Source: Metabacillus litoralis
GTDB taxonomy: Bacteria > Bacillota > Bacilli > Bacillales > Bacillaceae
Direction: 5' to 3'
Assembly (NCBI RefSeq): GCF_020524045.1
Contig: NZ_JAIVKL010000001.1
Span: 620,001-684,000 of the forward strand
DNA: 64,000 bases
How positions within the stretch are numbered: position 1 is the first letter of the stretch; each line of letters opens with the position of its first letter. The translations under genes were made by a program, and so were the position numbers. Below, one piece after another: positions 35,237 to 44,643 of the stretch. Below the pieces are notes generated by a model. That model ran no database searches. It saw only the letters and a program-made list of their open reading frames with translations, and was not told the origin of the DNA.

Positions 35237-36004
35237 TTAGTTTCCTTTAAAATTAGGTTTACGTTTTTCTTTAAACGCTTTTACTCCTTCTTGATAATCT
35301 TCTGTATTAACCATAAAAGTTTGGGTCATTCTTTCTGCTTCGAGTATCTCCTCAAGTGAGCCCTGTGAATTGATTATTTTCTTCATCATACCTAACGCTT
35401 TTACTGGTTCTTGTGCAAGCTGACTTGCATAATCTTTCACTTTATTGTCAAATATATCAGGCGAAATTACTTCATTTACAATGCCATATTCTTTCGCTTC
35501 AGTAGCAGTTATTGGTTTTGCTGTAAAAAAAAGTTCCTTAGCTCTATAAGGACCGATGATATTAGAAAGGAAGTATAAGCCTCCTCCATCTGAAATAAGG
35601 CCAACCTGTGCAAAGCTCATCACAAATTTGCTTTCATCTGTCGCAAGGATAAGGTCACATGCTAGTGCTAAATTGAATGCAGCACCAGCGGCAAAACCAT
35701 GAACTGCAGCGACAACTGGTTTCTCTAATTCTTTTATTGCTTTAATACATTCATTTAAATACCCTATATGTTCATAAACAGCTGCTGATGATACATCTCC
35801 CATTGTTTTTACATCACCACCAGCTGAAAATGATCGACCAGCCCCTTTCAACACAACGACACGTGTATTCACATCATGCTGAGCTTCTTTAAAAGCTTTT
35901 GTTAAACCCATGATCATCTCAGCACTAAAAGCGTTCAAACTTTCTGGTCGATTTAGACATAATGTCAAAACAGACCCTTCCTTTTCTATTAGTAGATCAT
36001 TCAT
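35237..36004 (-). CDS. enoyl-CoA hydratase/isomerase (PaaG-like)
   Basis: A 255-residue crotonase. The CoA/oxyanion loop FSAGGDVKTM and HGFAAGAAFNLALACD are clear. The second catalytic position reads LISDGGG, with Asp where hydratases have Glu, as in PaaG-type isomerases, so isomerisation or a ring-type substrate is as likely as hydration. I start at ATG 36004 with AAAGGAG eight bases upstream. It follows the SDR pseudogene. Confidence 0.85.
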   Translation of the reverse strand: MNDLLIEKEGSVLTLCLNRPESLNAFSAEMIMGLTKAFKEAQHDVNTRVVVLKGAGRSFSAGGDVKTMGDVSSAAVYEHIGYLNECIKAIKELEKPVVAAVHGFAAGAAFNLALACDLILATDESKFVMSFAQVGLISDGGGLYFLSNIIGPYRAKELFFTAKPITATEAKEYGIVNEVISPDIFDNKVKDYASQLAQEPVKALGMMKKIINSQGSLEEILEAERMTQTFMVNTEDYQEGVKAFKEKRKPNFKGN

Positions 36005-36037
36005 TATCATTTCTCCTTTAAATTTTTCATATCTCTA

Positions 36038-36378
36038 TCACTTTATTAACCAACCTCCATCAACTAATATATCTGTACCAGTCATATATGAGGCTTCATC
36101 TGATGCCACAAAAGTAATTACATTAGCAATTTCCTCTGGGTGTCCTACTCGTTTTAGTGCAGTATTTCGCTCGATTGCTTTAACAAATTGATCATTTTCC
36201 AACCCTTTTTCTGTTAAAGGAGTTTCAACAAAACCAGGTGATATTGAGCATTCTCTTCATTAATCGAACATGCTACTTTTTACAGCTTTTCTTTTGTTCG
36301 TCCAACTAAAATAGCAGTTGCTTCCCCAATTCCGCTTCCAGCTCCAGTTATAACTGCCAGTTTATTGTTGAATCTCAT
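36038..36378 (-). pseudogene. SDR pseudogene with internal deletion
   Basis: An intact ribosome site and ATG (36378) open a short-chain dehydrogenase N-terminus (MRFNNKLAVITGAGSGIGEA) that meets a TAA after about 32 codons (...LVGRTKEKL). About 130 middle codons, including the catalytic YxxxK region, are missing. A different frame then encodes a normal SDR C-terminus (SPGFVETPLTEKGLE, RVGHPEEIANVITF, TGTDILVDGGW) ending at TGA 36038. This is a decayed gene of the cluster. Confidence 0.9.
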
Positions 36379-36391
36379 ACTAGAAATCACC

Positions 36392-38146
36392 TCAAGAAGA
36401 AATATATTGTTCAGCTTCTATCTGAGCATCTGCTATTTCACGTTTTTCTTTGCTAGTTATTACTAAATCAAGTGTTTGGAGATGATTAGAAATCAGCTTA
36501 ACTAGTGGTAATCTTGCTTCTGTTGTAATCGCTTCATTAATAAGTTGTCTTGCTAGAAATTCTGTTTGAAGTACAGCTTTTTCTACATTTATTTTTGCTA
36601 ATAAATTTGTTAGAGGATGATCATTCTTTAATGCTCTTGCTAGTGAAGATTCAGCTGCAAATAACTCAATTGCAATATTAGATAATTTCATTAATGTTTC
36701 CTGCTGTTCAAATAGCTGTTTGTTGTACTCTTTATAAACAGTTCCTATGCATACTAGAAATACATTACGTATCGCAGCTATTGCTTCTTTTTCAATTGAA
36801 AATTCACCTTCATAGGTAGGATGACATTTAGAAAGGTTTTTCAGAGATGTATCAACAATGCTTTCAAGAGCTATTTCACCTTTTACTACTTTTTTAAATA
36901 AATGGGTTGGCAATAATAAACGGTTAATTTCATTTGTTCCTTCAAAAATCCGATTAATTCTTGAATCACGGTAAACTTGTTCAATTTTGTAATCTTTAAT
37001 AAAGCCTGCTCCCCCATGAAGCTGAAGAGACTCATCACTAACTTGATCTAAAGTCTCAGATCCATAAACTTTACAGATTGCACATTCTGTTGCATATTCC
37101 ATCAGCTTTTCAGCAATATCTGTAAAGTCCTCTGAATGATTGAGATTACCTAATTCATACTCTAACAAGCCAGCTGTTCGGTATTGTATCGACTCAGAAG
37201 CGAAAATTCTCGCAGCCATTAAAGCAATCTTTTCCTTTGTTGCATTAAATTCTGAAATAGGTTTTCCAAATTGATAGCGTTGTTTTGTATAACCTATTGC
37301 AAGCTCTAATGCATATTTAGCTCCTCCAACACATGCTGATCCTAAGTTAAATCTTCCTAAATTCAGTACATTTAAAGCAATAACATGTCCCTTACCAACC
37401 TCACCTAATAGATTTTCCTTAGGGACTAGACAATCATCTAAAATAACAGATCTTGTTGAAGAACCTTTTATACCCATCTTTTTCTCTTCTGGACCTAATG
37501 AAAACCCTGGAAAGTGCTTCTCAACAATAAAAGCTGTGAACTTAACACCATTTATTTTTGCATAAACAATGAATGTATCTGAAAAAGCAGCATTTGTAAT
37601 ATAGATTTTTGTGCCATTTAATACATAATGAGTACCTTCAACGTTTAATTTTGCAGTTGTTTGTGCGGCTAAAGCATCTGAACCTGCATTTGGCTCTGTT
37701 AAGCAATAAGCACCAATAAACTCACCATTAGCTAATTTAGGTAAATACTTTTTCTTTTGCTGTAGTGTTCCGAAATATGTGATTGGTAATGTAGCTATAC
37801 AGGTATGATTAGAATGTGCTACACCATAGCTCCCTGCTCGACCGACCATTTCACCAACAAGACCTTTGCTAATTTTATCAAGACCAAGACCACCATATTG
37901 CTCTGGCACACTATGTGCTAAAAGTCCAAGATCTCCAGCTTTTTGTAATAATTCTACAACTTTAGTAAACTCTTGGTTTTCAATTTCTTCTCTATACGGT
38001 TCTACTTCTTTTTTAATAAATTGAGCTGCTGTCTTTTGAATCATTTTATGCTCATCAGTTAAATCCTCGGGAGTAAAGAAATGTTGTGATGTGTTTTCCT
38101 CATATAAAAAACTACCACCTCTTACACGAAACGTACTTCCTTTCAT
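36392..38146 (-). CDS. acyl-CoA dehydrogenase (FadE-like)
   Basis: A 584-residue FAD-dependent acyl-CoA dehydrogenase of the long, VLCAD-like type with an extra C-terminal helical domain, similar in size to B. subtilis FadE. FAD and substrate motifs are YCLTEPNAGSDA, ITNAAFSD and QYRTAG. The catalytic Glu lies in RIFEGTNEINR (near 415). It catalyses the first, alpha-beta desaturation step. The ribosome site GGAGG is shared with the last codons of the comB-like gene, and ATG 38146 lies just past that stop, indicating translational coupling. Confidence 0.9.
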   Translation of the reverse strand: MKGSTFRVRGGSFLYEENTSQHFFTPEDLTDEHKMIQKTAAQFIKKEVEPYREEIENQEFTKVVELLQKAGDLGLLAHSVPEQYGGLGLDKISKGLVGEMVGRAGSYGVAHSNHTCIATLPITYFGTLQQKKKYLPKLANGEFIGAYCLTEPNAGSDALAAQTTAKLNVEGTHYVLNGTKIYITNAAFSDTFIVYAKINGVKFTAFIVEKHFPGFSLGPEEKKMGIKGSSTRSVILDDCLVPKENLLGEVGKGHVIALNVLNLGRFNLGSACVGGAKYALELAIGYTKQRYQFGKPISEFNATKEKIALMAARIFASESIQYRTAGLLEYELGNLNHSEDFTDIAEKLMEYATECAICKVYGSETLDQVSDESLQLHGGAGFIKDYKIEQVYRDSRINRIFEGTNEINRLLLPTHLFKKVVKGEIALESIVDTSLKNLSKCHPTYEGEFSIEKEAIAAIRNVFLVCIGTVYKEYNKQLFEQQETLMKLSNIAIELFAAESSLARALKNDHPLTNLLAKINVEKAVLQTEFLARQLINEAITTEARLPLVKLISNHLQTLDLVITSKEKREIADAQIEAEQYISS

Positions 38147-38148
38147 AA

Positions 38149-38874
38149 TCATCCCTCCATAGCGATTATTTTTTCTCCATCAAAATAAGGAGTAATATCG
38201 TAGCAATCCCTTTTGCTTACATATCGTACTTCCTCACTAAATCCAAATTCCTTAAGCATTTCTCCTACTTTTGAAGATAAGAGAATTTCTTCTGCATCTT
38301 CTTTCCTACTGTGATATAAAGCCTGAGCAGCTTTTGCAGAGTCAGTGAGATCGAGCACTATGCTTTTTTCTAAATGATGAATAAGGTGTCCCGCACCATA
38401 AAAGTCTTCCAAAGCAAATTGGTTTGACGAACCTGAACAAATCATTAAAATCGTAGCGTCTTTATGCCATTTAACCAAAGCATTTGCTATCGCTTTTCCA
38501 TTTAATAAAGAACAAATATATATTTTATGTGCAGCTAAACATTTATTAATTGCCACTGTCCCGTTTGTACTAGATAAAATTAATTGCTTTCCTTTTACCT
38601 TTTTTATAAGTGAAGTTGGCACTGGATCACAGAAGCCATCTATTGTTCTACCCTCATACTCTCCAGCAATAATATATTTTTCCAACCCATTAACATCTAT
38701 AAATTCCCTCGCTTCTTTTTCACCAAGAACTGGGATAACAGCTTCCGCACCTTCAACTAATGCGCAAGTGATAGTTGATGATGCAAGCAATACATCAAAC
38801 ACAACTGCTATGCATCCATTCATCTTATCCAAATCGATGTCTTCTTTTTTCATAATCACATGAAATTTTGTCAT
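38149..38874 (-). CDS. ComB family phosphatase (2-phosphosulfolactate phosphatase-like)
   Basis: A 241-residue protein of the ComB fold, whose archetype removes phosphate from 2-phosphosulfolactate in coenzyme M synthesis. Seen are VFDVLLASSTITCAL, SSTNGTVAI and ICSGSSNQFALEDFYGAG, the last a conserved acidic, metal-binding block. Bacilli do not make coenzyme M, so the substrate must differ. It is embedded between the phosphotransferase-like gene and fadE, coupled to the latter. AAAGAGGTG precedes the ATG. Confidence 0.8.
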   Translation of the reverse strand: MTKFHVIMKKEDIDLDKMNGCIAVVFDVLLASSTITCALVEGAEAVIPVLGEKEAREFIDVNGLEKYIIAGEYEGRTIDGFCDPVPTSLIKKVKGKQLILSSTNGTVAINKCLAAHKIYICSLLNGKAIANALVKWHKDATILMICSGSSNQFALEDFYGAGHLIHHLEKSIVLDLTDSAKAAQALYHSRKEDAEEILLSSKVGEMLKEFGFSEEVRYVSKRDCYDITPYFDGEKIIAMEG

Positions 38875-38898
38875 ATAACACCTCTTTAAGGTAGTAAA

Positions 38899-39969
38899 TT
38901 ATCTCAATTGATTTGGTTGTTGACTAATAGATAAAGCATGCTGAATAAGTGCTTTCACATACAAATTAAAATATTTAAAACGGGCGTCTGAAGTTTGACC
39001 GTTATGATAACGATAATAAATTTGTTGGCAAATAACGGCTAATTTAAAATAAGCAAATGTTAAATAGTAATGAATTTGATCAACATTACGCCCACTTTTC
39101 TTTGCATAGCTTTCAATAAATTGTTTTCTTGTATAAAAGCCTTCTTTAACTGTAATCGGTGGTTTACCTAATCCTTTTTTTAATAAATCTGGATCATCAT
39201 CTTGACACCAATAACTTAAAGCAGCTCCTACATCAGCCAACGGATCACCAATTGTTGTCATTTCCCAATCAAAAAGTCCTGTTAATTCTTTCAAATCGTC
39301 TCTAAATAAAGCATTATTAAATTTAAAGTCATAATGAATAACTGTTGAATATTCGGTTGTAGGTATTTTATCTACTAACCATTTAGTGAGTTCATTAATT
39401 CCTGTCACTTCTTCTGTTTTTGATCGTTGATAACGCTTTATCCATCCGTAAACCTGTCGTTCCATGAACCCATCTGGATTACTTAACTCTTCAAGAACCG
39501 TTCCTTTAAAGTTAACTTCATGAAGTTTCACAAGAGTATCAACCATTTGTTCACTTAATTGTTTGCCGAGCTCCTTCGACTCTTTCACATGATTAGGAAA
39601 CTCTGTATCTATTAATAATCCATGTTTTCTTTCCATGATAAAAAACGGGCTACCTACGACAGTATTATCTTCACTATATAAATAAGGCTTAGGGGCAATT
39701 GGAAACATTGGATGCAAAGCTTTTAAAATCATGTATTCACGTTTCATATCATGCGCTTTTGGTGCTAGAGGACCTAGAGGTGGTTTTCTTAATACAGCCT
39801 CCCATTCTCCAATTTTCAATTCATACGTTAAGTTGGAAGCACCAGTAGCAAACTGACTAATTGTTAAAGGTTGACTCAAAGGAATAGTAGGTAAGTTTTT
39901 TAATAGAAATGCATGAACTAACTCTATATTGAGTTCTTCACCAGAACGAACGGTAATGATATCACTCAT
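38899..39969 (-). CDS. APH-fold kinase related to ACAD10/11 and LvaA
   Basis: A 356-residue aminoglycoside-phosphotransferase-fold protein. ATP-binding and catalytic parts: QFATGASNLTYEL (glycine loop), AVLRKP (Lys), HYDFKFNN (catalytic loop Asp, near 220) and LFDWEMTTIGDPLADVG (metal-binding Asp, near 240). This subgroup includes the kinase domains of animal ACAD10/11 and LvaA of Pseudomonas putida, which phosphorylate 4-hydroxyacyl-CoA. Antibiotic phosphorylation is unlikely given the operon. It lies 24 bp upstream of the ComB-like gene. Confidence 0.82.
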   Translation of the reverse strand: MSDIITVRSGEELNIELVHAFLLKNLPTIPLSQPLTISQFATGASNLTYELKIGEWEAVLRKPPLGPLAPKAHDMKREYMILKALHPMFPIAPKPYLYSEDNTVVGSPFFIMERKHGLLIDTEFPNHVKESKELGKQLSEQMVDTLVKLHEVNFKGTVLEELSNPDGFMERQVYGWIKRYQRSKTEEVTGINELTKWLVDKIPTTEYSTVIHYDFKFNNALFRDDLKELTGLFDWEMTTIGDPLADVGAALSYWCQDDDPDLLKKGLGKPPITVKEGFYTRKQFIESYAKKSGRNVDQIHYYLTFAYFKLAVICQQIYYRYHNGQTSDARFKYFNLYVKALIQHALSISQQPNQLR

Positions 39970-39988
39970 TGTTGTTATCGCTCCTTTT

Positions 39989-40393
39989 TTATATAAAAGT
40001 ATCTTGTTTTTCTAAAACTTCTCTTAATTCAAAAGGTAATGCTATACTTTTTTGAAGATCAAAATTGTAATACACAATAATTGCTTCACCTCTTGCAACA
40101 AGGTTACCTGTCTCTTTATCTACAATTGAGTGTGAAAGATGAAAGCTTTTAGTTCCAATTTTACTTACTTCAGTAGTAATCGATAATTTTTGATTAAAAT
40201 AGGCCTGACCTATGAAATCACATTTGGTAGATGCTAATATAAACCGCCAATCATCTGTATTCATTGAATAACCAATTTCTTCAAAGAAATTTACCCTTGC
40301 TTCTTCGAGATAAATAAAATAACTTGTATTGTTTACATGTCCAAGTCCATCTGTTTCACAAAATCGAACCTTTACAGTCGTTTCATGTTTCAT
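39989..40393 (-). CDS. 4HBT-type acyl-CoA thioesterase
   Basis: A 134-residue hotdog-fold thioesterase of the 4-hydroxybenzoyl-CoA/YbgC group. The active-site motif is RFCETDGLGHVNN with the catalytic Asp, followed by the long helix (SYFIYLEEARVNFFEEIG). It hydrolyses acyl-CoA and may recycle CoA from dead-end intermediates. It is 14 bp after the enoyl-CoA hydratase gene in the same leftward operon. Confidence 0.85.
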   Translation of the reverse strand: MKHETTVKVRFCETDGLGHVNNTSYFIYLEEARVNFFEEIGYSMNTDDWRFILASTKCDFIGQAYFNQKLSITTEVSKIGTKSFHLSHSIVDKETGNLVARGEAIIVYYNFDLQKSIALPFELREVLEKQDTFI

Positions 40394-40407
40394 GATTAAC
40401 TCGCTCC

Positions 40408-41187
40408 TTATTTGTGAGTAAAAACAGGTTTGCGCTTCTCTATAAAAGCACCTACTCCTTCTTTAATGTCATCTGTTTGAAACACTTCTTCAAAAAGTTC
40501 TGCCTCTCTTTCTATCCCTTCACATAAACTTGTGTCTAGTCCATTATCTACAGCTTTCTTTATCTTTGATAACACCGGGATAGAGAATTGACTTAACTTA
40601 GTAGCTAATTCAATTGCTTTTTTAAGTCCTTCACCTTTTGTTACTACCTCATTCACTAGACCTATTTTCTCTGCTTTTATCGCATCAATAGGTTCGCCAG
40701 TATACATCATTTCTTTAGCTCTAGCTTCACCTATTGCTCTTGGTAATCTTTGTGTTCCACCACCACCTGGAAAAAGACCAAGTTTTATTTCGGGTAATCC
40801 AATAAAGACATGCTCCTCAGCAATTCGAAGATCACATGTTAAGGCAAGTTCACACCCACCTCCTAAAGTAAGACCATTTAAAACAGCAATTGTTGGTTTT
40901 TCACAAAAATCAATTTTATTGAAGATTCGATGATTTTCCATGAAATTTTCTCTAATTCCCTTTTTACCAATTAGTAGAGGGAATTCCTTTATATCAGCTC
41001 CAGCCATAAAGGCTTTGTCTCCTGCTCCAGTTAAGATAATCGATACAACTGATTGATCTGCTTCTAGCTCAGTAAAAACAGCATCTAGTTTTTGCACAAC
41101 TTTATGGTTCATTACATTTAATGGAGGATTTTCAATCGTGATGATAGCGATCGCATTTTTTCTTTCAACCTTTACAATTTCACTCAT
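40408..41187 (-). CDS. enoyl-CoA hydratase
   Basis: A 259-residue crotonase with both oxyanion loops: FMAGADIKEFPLL and LNGLTLGGGCELAL. Catalytic Glu residues are in GGGCELAL (first) and LPEIKLGLFPGGGGTQ (second), so hydration of trans-2-enoyl-CoA is expected. The stop of the upstream dehydrogenase overlaps this ATG (TAATG), indicating translational coupling. It supplies the second step of beta-oxidation in the cluster. Confidence 0.92.
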   Translation of the reverse strand: MSEIVKVERKNAIAIITIENPPLNVMNHKVVQKLDAVFTELEADQSVVSIILTGAGDKAFMAGADIKEFPLLIGKKGIRENFMENHRIFNKIDFCEKPTIAVLNGLTLGGGCELALTCDLRIAEEHVFIGLPEIKLGLFPGGGGTQRLPRAIGEARAKEMMYTGEPIDAIKAEKIGLVNEVVTKGEGLKKAIELATKLSQFSIPVLSKIKKAVDNGLDTSLCEGIEREAELFEEVFQTDDIKEGVGAFIEKRKPVFTHK

Positions 41188-42062
41188 TAGTTCTTCACCT
41201 CATATTTCTTATATTCATACCAACCCTTACCTGTTTTTCGACCTAAATGTCCCTGCTCTACCTTTTCTTCAATACATCTGAAAGGTTTATCCGCTATATC
41301 TCCTGTTTCTGCATAGCGCTGTTGCATCACAAAATACCCCACATCAATTCCTGATAAATCCATTAATTCAAAAGGTCCAATCGGATGATGAAGAGCCTTT
41401 TTACAGATAAGATCAATATCCTTAAAATCAGCATATCCATTTTCATAAAGATAAACAGCTTCACGTTGTAGAGCACCAAGAATACGGTTTGCAATAAATC
41501 CTGATATTTCCTTATGAAGCAAAACTGCTGTACGATTCAATTTCTTACTTATATCCATTGTAATTTGAGCAGTGTGTTCTGATGTTTGCTCACTTTTTAC
41601 TACCTCTACACAATCCATAACTAGTGGAGGAAAGAAAAAATGCATATTTATAACTTTTTCAGGGCGATTCGTCACTTTTGCAAGTAGTGAATTTACAATT
41701 GTTGAACTATTAGAAGCAAAAATTGTATCAGGCTTTGCGTATTCTTCAAGTAATTTAAAAAGCTCTTGCTTAGCCTCTACCTTCTCAACAATCGCTTCAA
41801 TTATAAAATCAGCATCATTTGCAGCTCTTTTTATGTCTGTTGAAAAAGTTAGAAGTGCAAAGGACGACTCTTTAAACTCTTCAGTTATTTTCCCTTTAGT
41901 CACCCATTTGTCCATGATTTCTTGCAGATTACATTTTGCTTTTTCTAGGGCCGATTCATTCACATCTTGTAGAATTGTATTAAAACCTGCTAATGCGGAT
42001 AACATTGCAATTTGATGACCCATTTGTCCAGCACCAACAACACAAATTTTAGTAATTTCCAT
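41187..42062 (-). CDS. 3-hydroxyacyl-CoA dehydrogenase
   Basis: A 291-residue single-function 3-hydroxyacyl-CoA (3-hydroxybutyryl-CoA type) dehydrogenase. The NAD-binding VVGAGQMGHQIAMLSALAG lies at 8-26, the SNSSTI loop near 118, the catalytic His in NMHFFFPP near 140, and the C-terminal domain includes GFIANRILGAL and HPIGPFELMDLSG. It oxidises 3-hydroxyacyl-CoA to 3-ketoacyl-CoA. A TetR-type operator lies 21-38 bp upstream, making this the likely first gene of a second transcription unit. Confidence 0.92.
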   Translation of the reverse strand: MEITKICVVGAGQMGHQIAMLSALAGFNTILQDVNESALEKAKCNLQEIMDKWVTKGKITEEFKESSFALLTFSTDIKRAANDADFIIEAIVEKVEAKQELFKLLEEYAKPDTIFASNSSTIVNSLLAKVTNRPEKVINMHFFFPPLVMDCVEVVKSEQTSEHTAQITMDISKKLNRTAVLLHKEISGFIANRILGALQREAVYLYENGYADFKDIDLICKKALHHPIGPFELMDLSGIDVGYFVMQQRYAETGDIADKPFRCIEEKVEQGHLGRKTGKGWYEYKKYEVKN

Positions 42063-42082
42063 TTAAATCCCTCCATTTTTTA

Positions 42083-42100
42083 ACTAACCAGTCAGTATGT
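42083..42100. promoter_or_regulatory. TetR-type operator upstream of the hydroxyacyl-CoA dehydrogenase
   Basis: ACTAACCAGTCAGTATGT, 15 of 18 bases identical to the site at 46671-46688. Imperfect ACTAAC-type dyad. Confidence 0.6.
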
Positions 42101-42229
42101 TTACCGTAAATTTTTTTCTTTTTTGCTCAAACATCAAACGTTAAATGAAATTATCGAATTTGTCATATTCCTAAGATAAGGTTATAGCAAGAAATGATTT
42201 TACTTCTATTTTAATTAGCCTATTAAGTT

Positions 42230-42272
42230 ACTAAGAGTCGAATTTTCATTCTTTAAAAATTTGACTCTTAGT
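42230..42272 (-). terminator. tetR terminator
   Basis: A perfect 10-bp stem, ACTAAGAGTC/GACTCTTAGT, just past the regulator stop codon. Confidence 0.6.
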
Positions 42273-42276
42273 CGTA

Positions 42277-42840
42277 TTATTTTGCTAAACCCTCTAATAA
42301 AACTTTTATAAAAACATCTGAAACTTCCCGATCTGTCACGCGCCCATTCGGATCAAACCAAAAGTAACTCCAATTTGTCATTCCAAGAATACTAAATGTC
42401 ACAATATCTGTTGGTAAATCTTCTCTAACTTCTTGCTTAGTGATTCCTTCATCAAGAACAGCCTGTATATTTAAACGAAACTGATCACGTTTTGGCACAA
42501 TTTGAGCCAAATGCTGTTCATTCAGATTTCTCATTTCTCTAAAAAATACTTTTGCACTTAAGCCTTCTTTTTCGATATCATGCAGAAGCAGATAAACGAT
42601 TTTATACAGTTTTTCCTTACTACTAAGTTCATTATCTTTAATAATTTCTTCCTGCTTTGTTAATAACTCATCAATATACTTTAGATGAATTTCCATCAAC
42701 AATTGTTCCTTAGATGTAAAATAATAATAAAATGTCCCTTTTGTTACATTGAGAGCATCCACAATGTCTTGGATAGATGTTTCCTTAAAGCCTCTCGTTG
42801 CAAACAATTGTATGCTAAGCTCTCTAATCTTCTCTTTCAT
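42277..42840 (-). CDS. TetR family regulator, FadR-like
   Basis: A 187-residue TetR repressor. The helix-turn-helix is canonical: AIQLFATRGFKETSIQDIVDALNVTKGTFYYYFTSKEQLL in short blocks at residues 9-48. The C-terminal ligand domain is of the fatty-acid-regulator type (EGLSAKVFFREMRNL, WSYFWFDPNGR). Acyl-CoA would be the expected inducer. It sits between the acyl-CoA ligase gene and the hydroxyacyl-CoA dehydrogenase gene, and the two near-identical operators in the cluster are its obvious targets. Confidence 0.85.
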   Translation of the reverse strand: MKEKIRELSIQLFATRGFKETSIQDIVDALNVTKGTFYYYFTSKEQLLMEIHLKYIDELLTKQEEIIKDNELSSKEKLYKIVYLLLHDIEKEGLSAKVFFREMRNLNEQHLAQIVPKRDQFRLNIQAVLDEGITKQEVREDLPTDIVTFSILGMTNWSYFWFDPNGRVTDREVSDVFIKVLLEGLAK

Positions 42841-42975
42841 TTTCTTTTTCCTCTCAATCTATTCTGCTTTTATCAGATTATACCATAGTGATAAAAGGAA
42901 ATAGCTTTGAAAATGTATTCCACCCTCTGTCTTCTTACCCTAATTCTAGTAGGTGAATATTTAGTGTTACAAAGT

Positions 42976-44592
42976 TTAGCTACCTTTTAATGTTTCTTCT
43001 CTTAAAGCTCGTCGTAATATTTTCCCTACATTTGTTTTAGGTAATTCGTTTCTAAATTCAACTACTGTCGGCACTTTATAAGACGCTAGATTTGTACGGC
43101 AATAGGCAATCATTTCTTCTGCTGTGATTGTTTTTCCTGATTTTATGACAATAAATGCCTTAACTGTTTCACCTCTATATTGATCAGGAACACCGATAAC
43201 CACAGCTTCTTGAACATATGGGTGTTCATATAAAACCTCTTCAATGTCACGAGGATAGATATTGTAACCGCTTGCAATAATCAAATCTTTTTTCCTATCT
43301 ACAATGGATACATAGCCTTCTTCATCCATTCGAGCAATATCTCCTGTAAACAACCAACCATCTCGTAATGTAACTGCCGTTTCCTCTGGCATATTCCAAT
43401 AGCCCTTCATAACCTGTGGTCCATTTACTATGATTTCTCCAAGTTCCCCCACTGGTACCTCCATCGTACCTGTAGCAATATCGACAATTTTATAAGCTGT
43501 GGAAGGAAGTCCTAAGCCAACAGTTCCTGGTTTTCTATTAGCAAATACTGGATTACAATGTGTGACTGGAGATGCTTCTGATAGTCCATAACCCTCTAGA
43601 ATTTTCGCTCCTGTTTTACGTTCAAACTCGTTTAGAAGCTCTACAGGCATAGGTGCACTTCCACTATTACAGATACGAATTGAATTAATATTATAAGCTT
43701 CTGCATTTGGATGGTTTGTTATCGCTACATACATGGTTGGAACACCAGGAAAAATTGAAGGTTGTTCACGTTTAATCGTCTGTAAAACTTCTTCAAGATC
43801 AAATCTTGGTAGCATAATCATTGAATTTCCACAAAGAATAGTTAAATTCATACAGCTCGACATGCCAAAAACATGAAAAAGCGGAATGACAGTTAAACAT
43901 TTTTCTTTTCCTAATTGTATTTCATCTTTAAAGAATTCACCTGATTGAATGGCATTAGCAACAATATTACGATGTGTAAGCATGGCTCCCTTTGAGCGTC
44001 CTGTTGTTCCACCTGTGTACTGAAGAACAGCTACATCATGTTCTGGATCAATATCAATAGGTAAAACTTGACCATTTTGTTTTGCAAGGAAATTCTCAAA
44101 TGTATAATCTTCCGCTTGAGTTGTTTCAGTTGGTTGAAGACTTACTGTGATGATATTTTTTAAATTTGTTTTAAGTTGAACTGACTTAACCTTAGGATAA
44201 AGAGCATCCAAAACAATAATTGTTTCTGTACCAGAATCGTTAAGGATATATTCTAACTCTCTTTCAACTAACATTGGATTGATTTGTGTCACAATTGCTC
44301 CAGCTGATAAAGCACCATAATAAGACACAACATATTGAGGACAGTTCGGCAGCATAATTGCCACTCTATCACCTTTTTGAACATTTGACTGTTGTAAGGA
44401 GGATGTAAAAGCAAAAACCATTTTCGCTAGTTCATTATAAGTAAAGGTTTTACCATAAAAGGAGATTGCTTCATGATTACCATAAGATTTAACCGTTTTC
44501 TGAAGCATTTCAGGGACAGACATAAGAGGTAAATCCACTTCATTTGGTACTGAATCAGGATATTTTGAAAACCACTTTTTCACATTTTCCAT
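42976..44592 (-). CDS. long-chain fatty acid-CoA ligase
   Basis: A 538-residue ANL-superfamily AMP-forming acyl-CoA synthetase. The P-loop-like TGGTTGRSKGAMLTHRN (near 190), GYGLSEASPVTHCNP, GWLFTGDIARMDEEGY and the C-terminal lysine in PKTNVGKILRRAL are intact. It activates free fatty acids for the cluster. A B. subtilis LcfB-like role is likely; chain length cannot be read. It lies 51 bp after the SDR gene. Confidence 0.9.
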   Translation of the reverse strand: MENVKKWFSKYPDSVPNEVDLPLMSVPEMLQKTVKSYGNHEAISFYGKTFTYNELAKMVFAFTSSLQQSNVQKGDRVAIMLPNCPQYVVSYYGALSAGAIVTQINPMLVERELEYILNDSGTETIIVLDALYPKVKSVQLKTNLKNIITVSLQPTETTQAEDYTFENFLAKQNGQVLPIDIDPEHDVAVLQYTGGTTGRSKGAMLTHRNIVANAIQSGEFFKDEIQLGKEKCLTVIPLFHVFGMSSCMNLTILCGNSMIMLPRFDLEEVLQTIKREQPSIFPGVPTMYVAITNHPNAEAYNINSIRICNSGSAPMPVELLNEFERKTGAKILEGYGLSEASPVTHCNPVFANRKPGTVGLGLPSTAYKIVDIATGTMEVPVGELGEIIVNGPQVMKGYWNMPEETAVTLRDGWLFTGDIARMDEEGYVSIVDRKKDLIIASGYNIYPRDIEEVLYEHPYVQEAVVIGVPDQYRGETVKAFIVIKSGKTITAEEMIAYCRTNLASYKVPTVVEFRNELPKTNVGKILRRALREETLKGS

Positions 44593-44643
44593 CTTATTTT
44601 TCCTCCTAATTAATACAAATTGTTAAGCTATTATTCTATTTGT

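Noticed and set aside
38899-39969. Aminoglycoside resistance phosphotransferase
   Set aside because: The fold matches, but the operon and the ACAD10/11-like sequence point to an acyl-CoA substrate.
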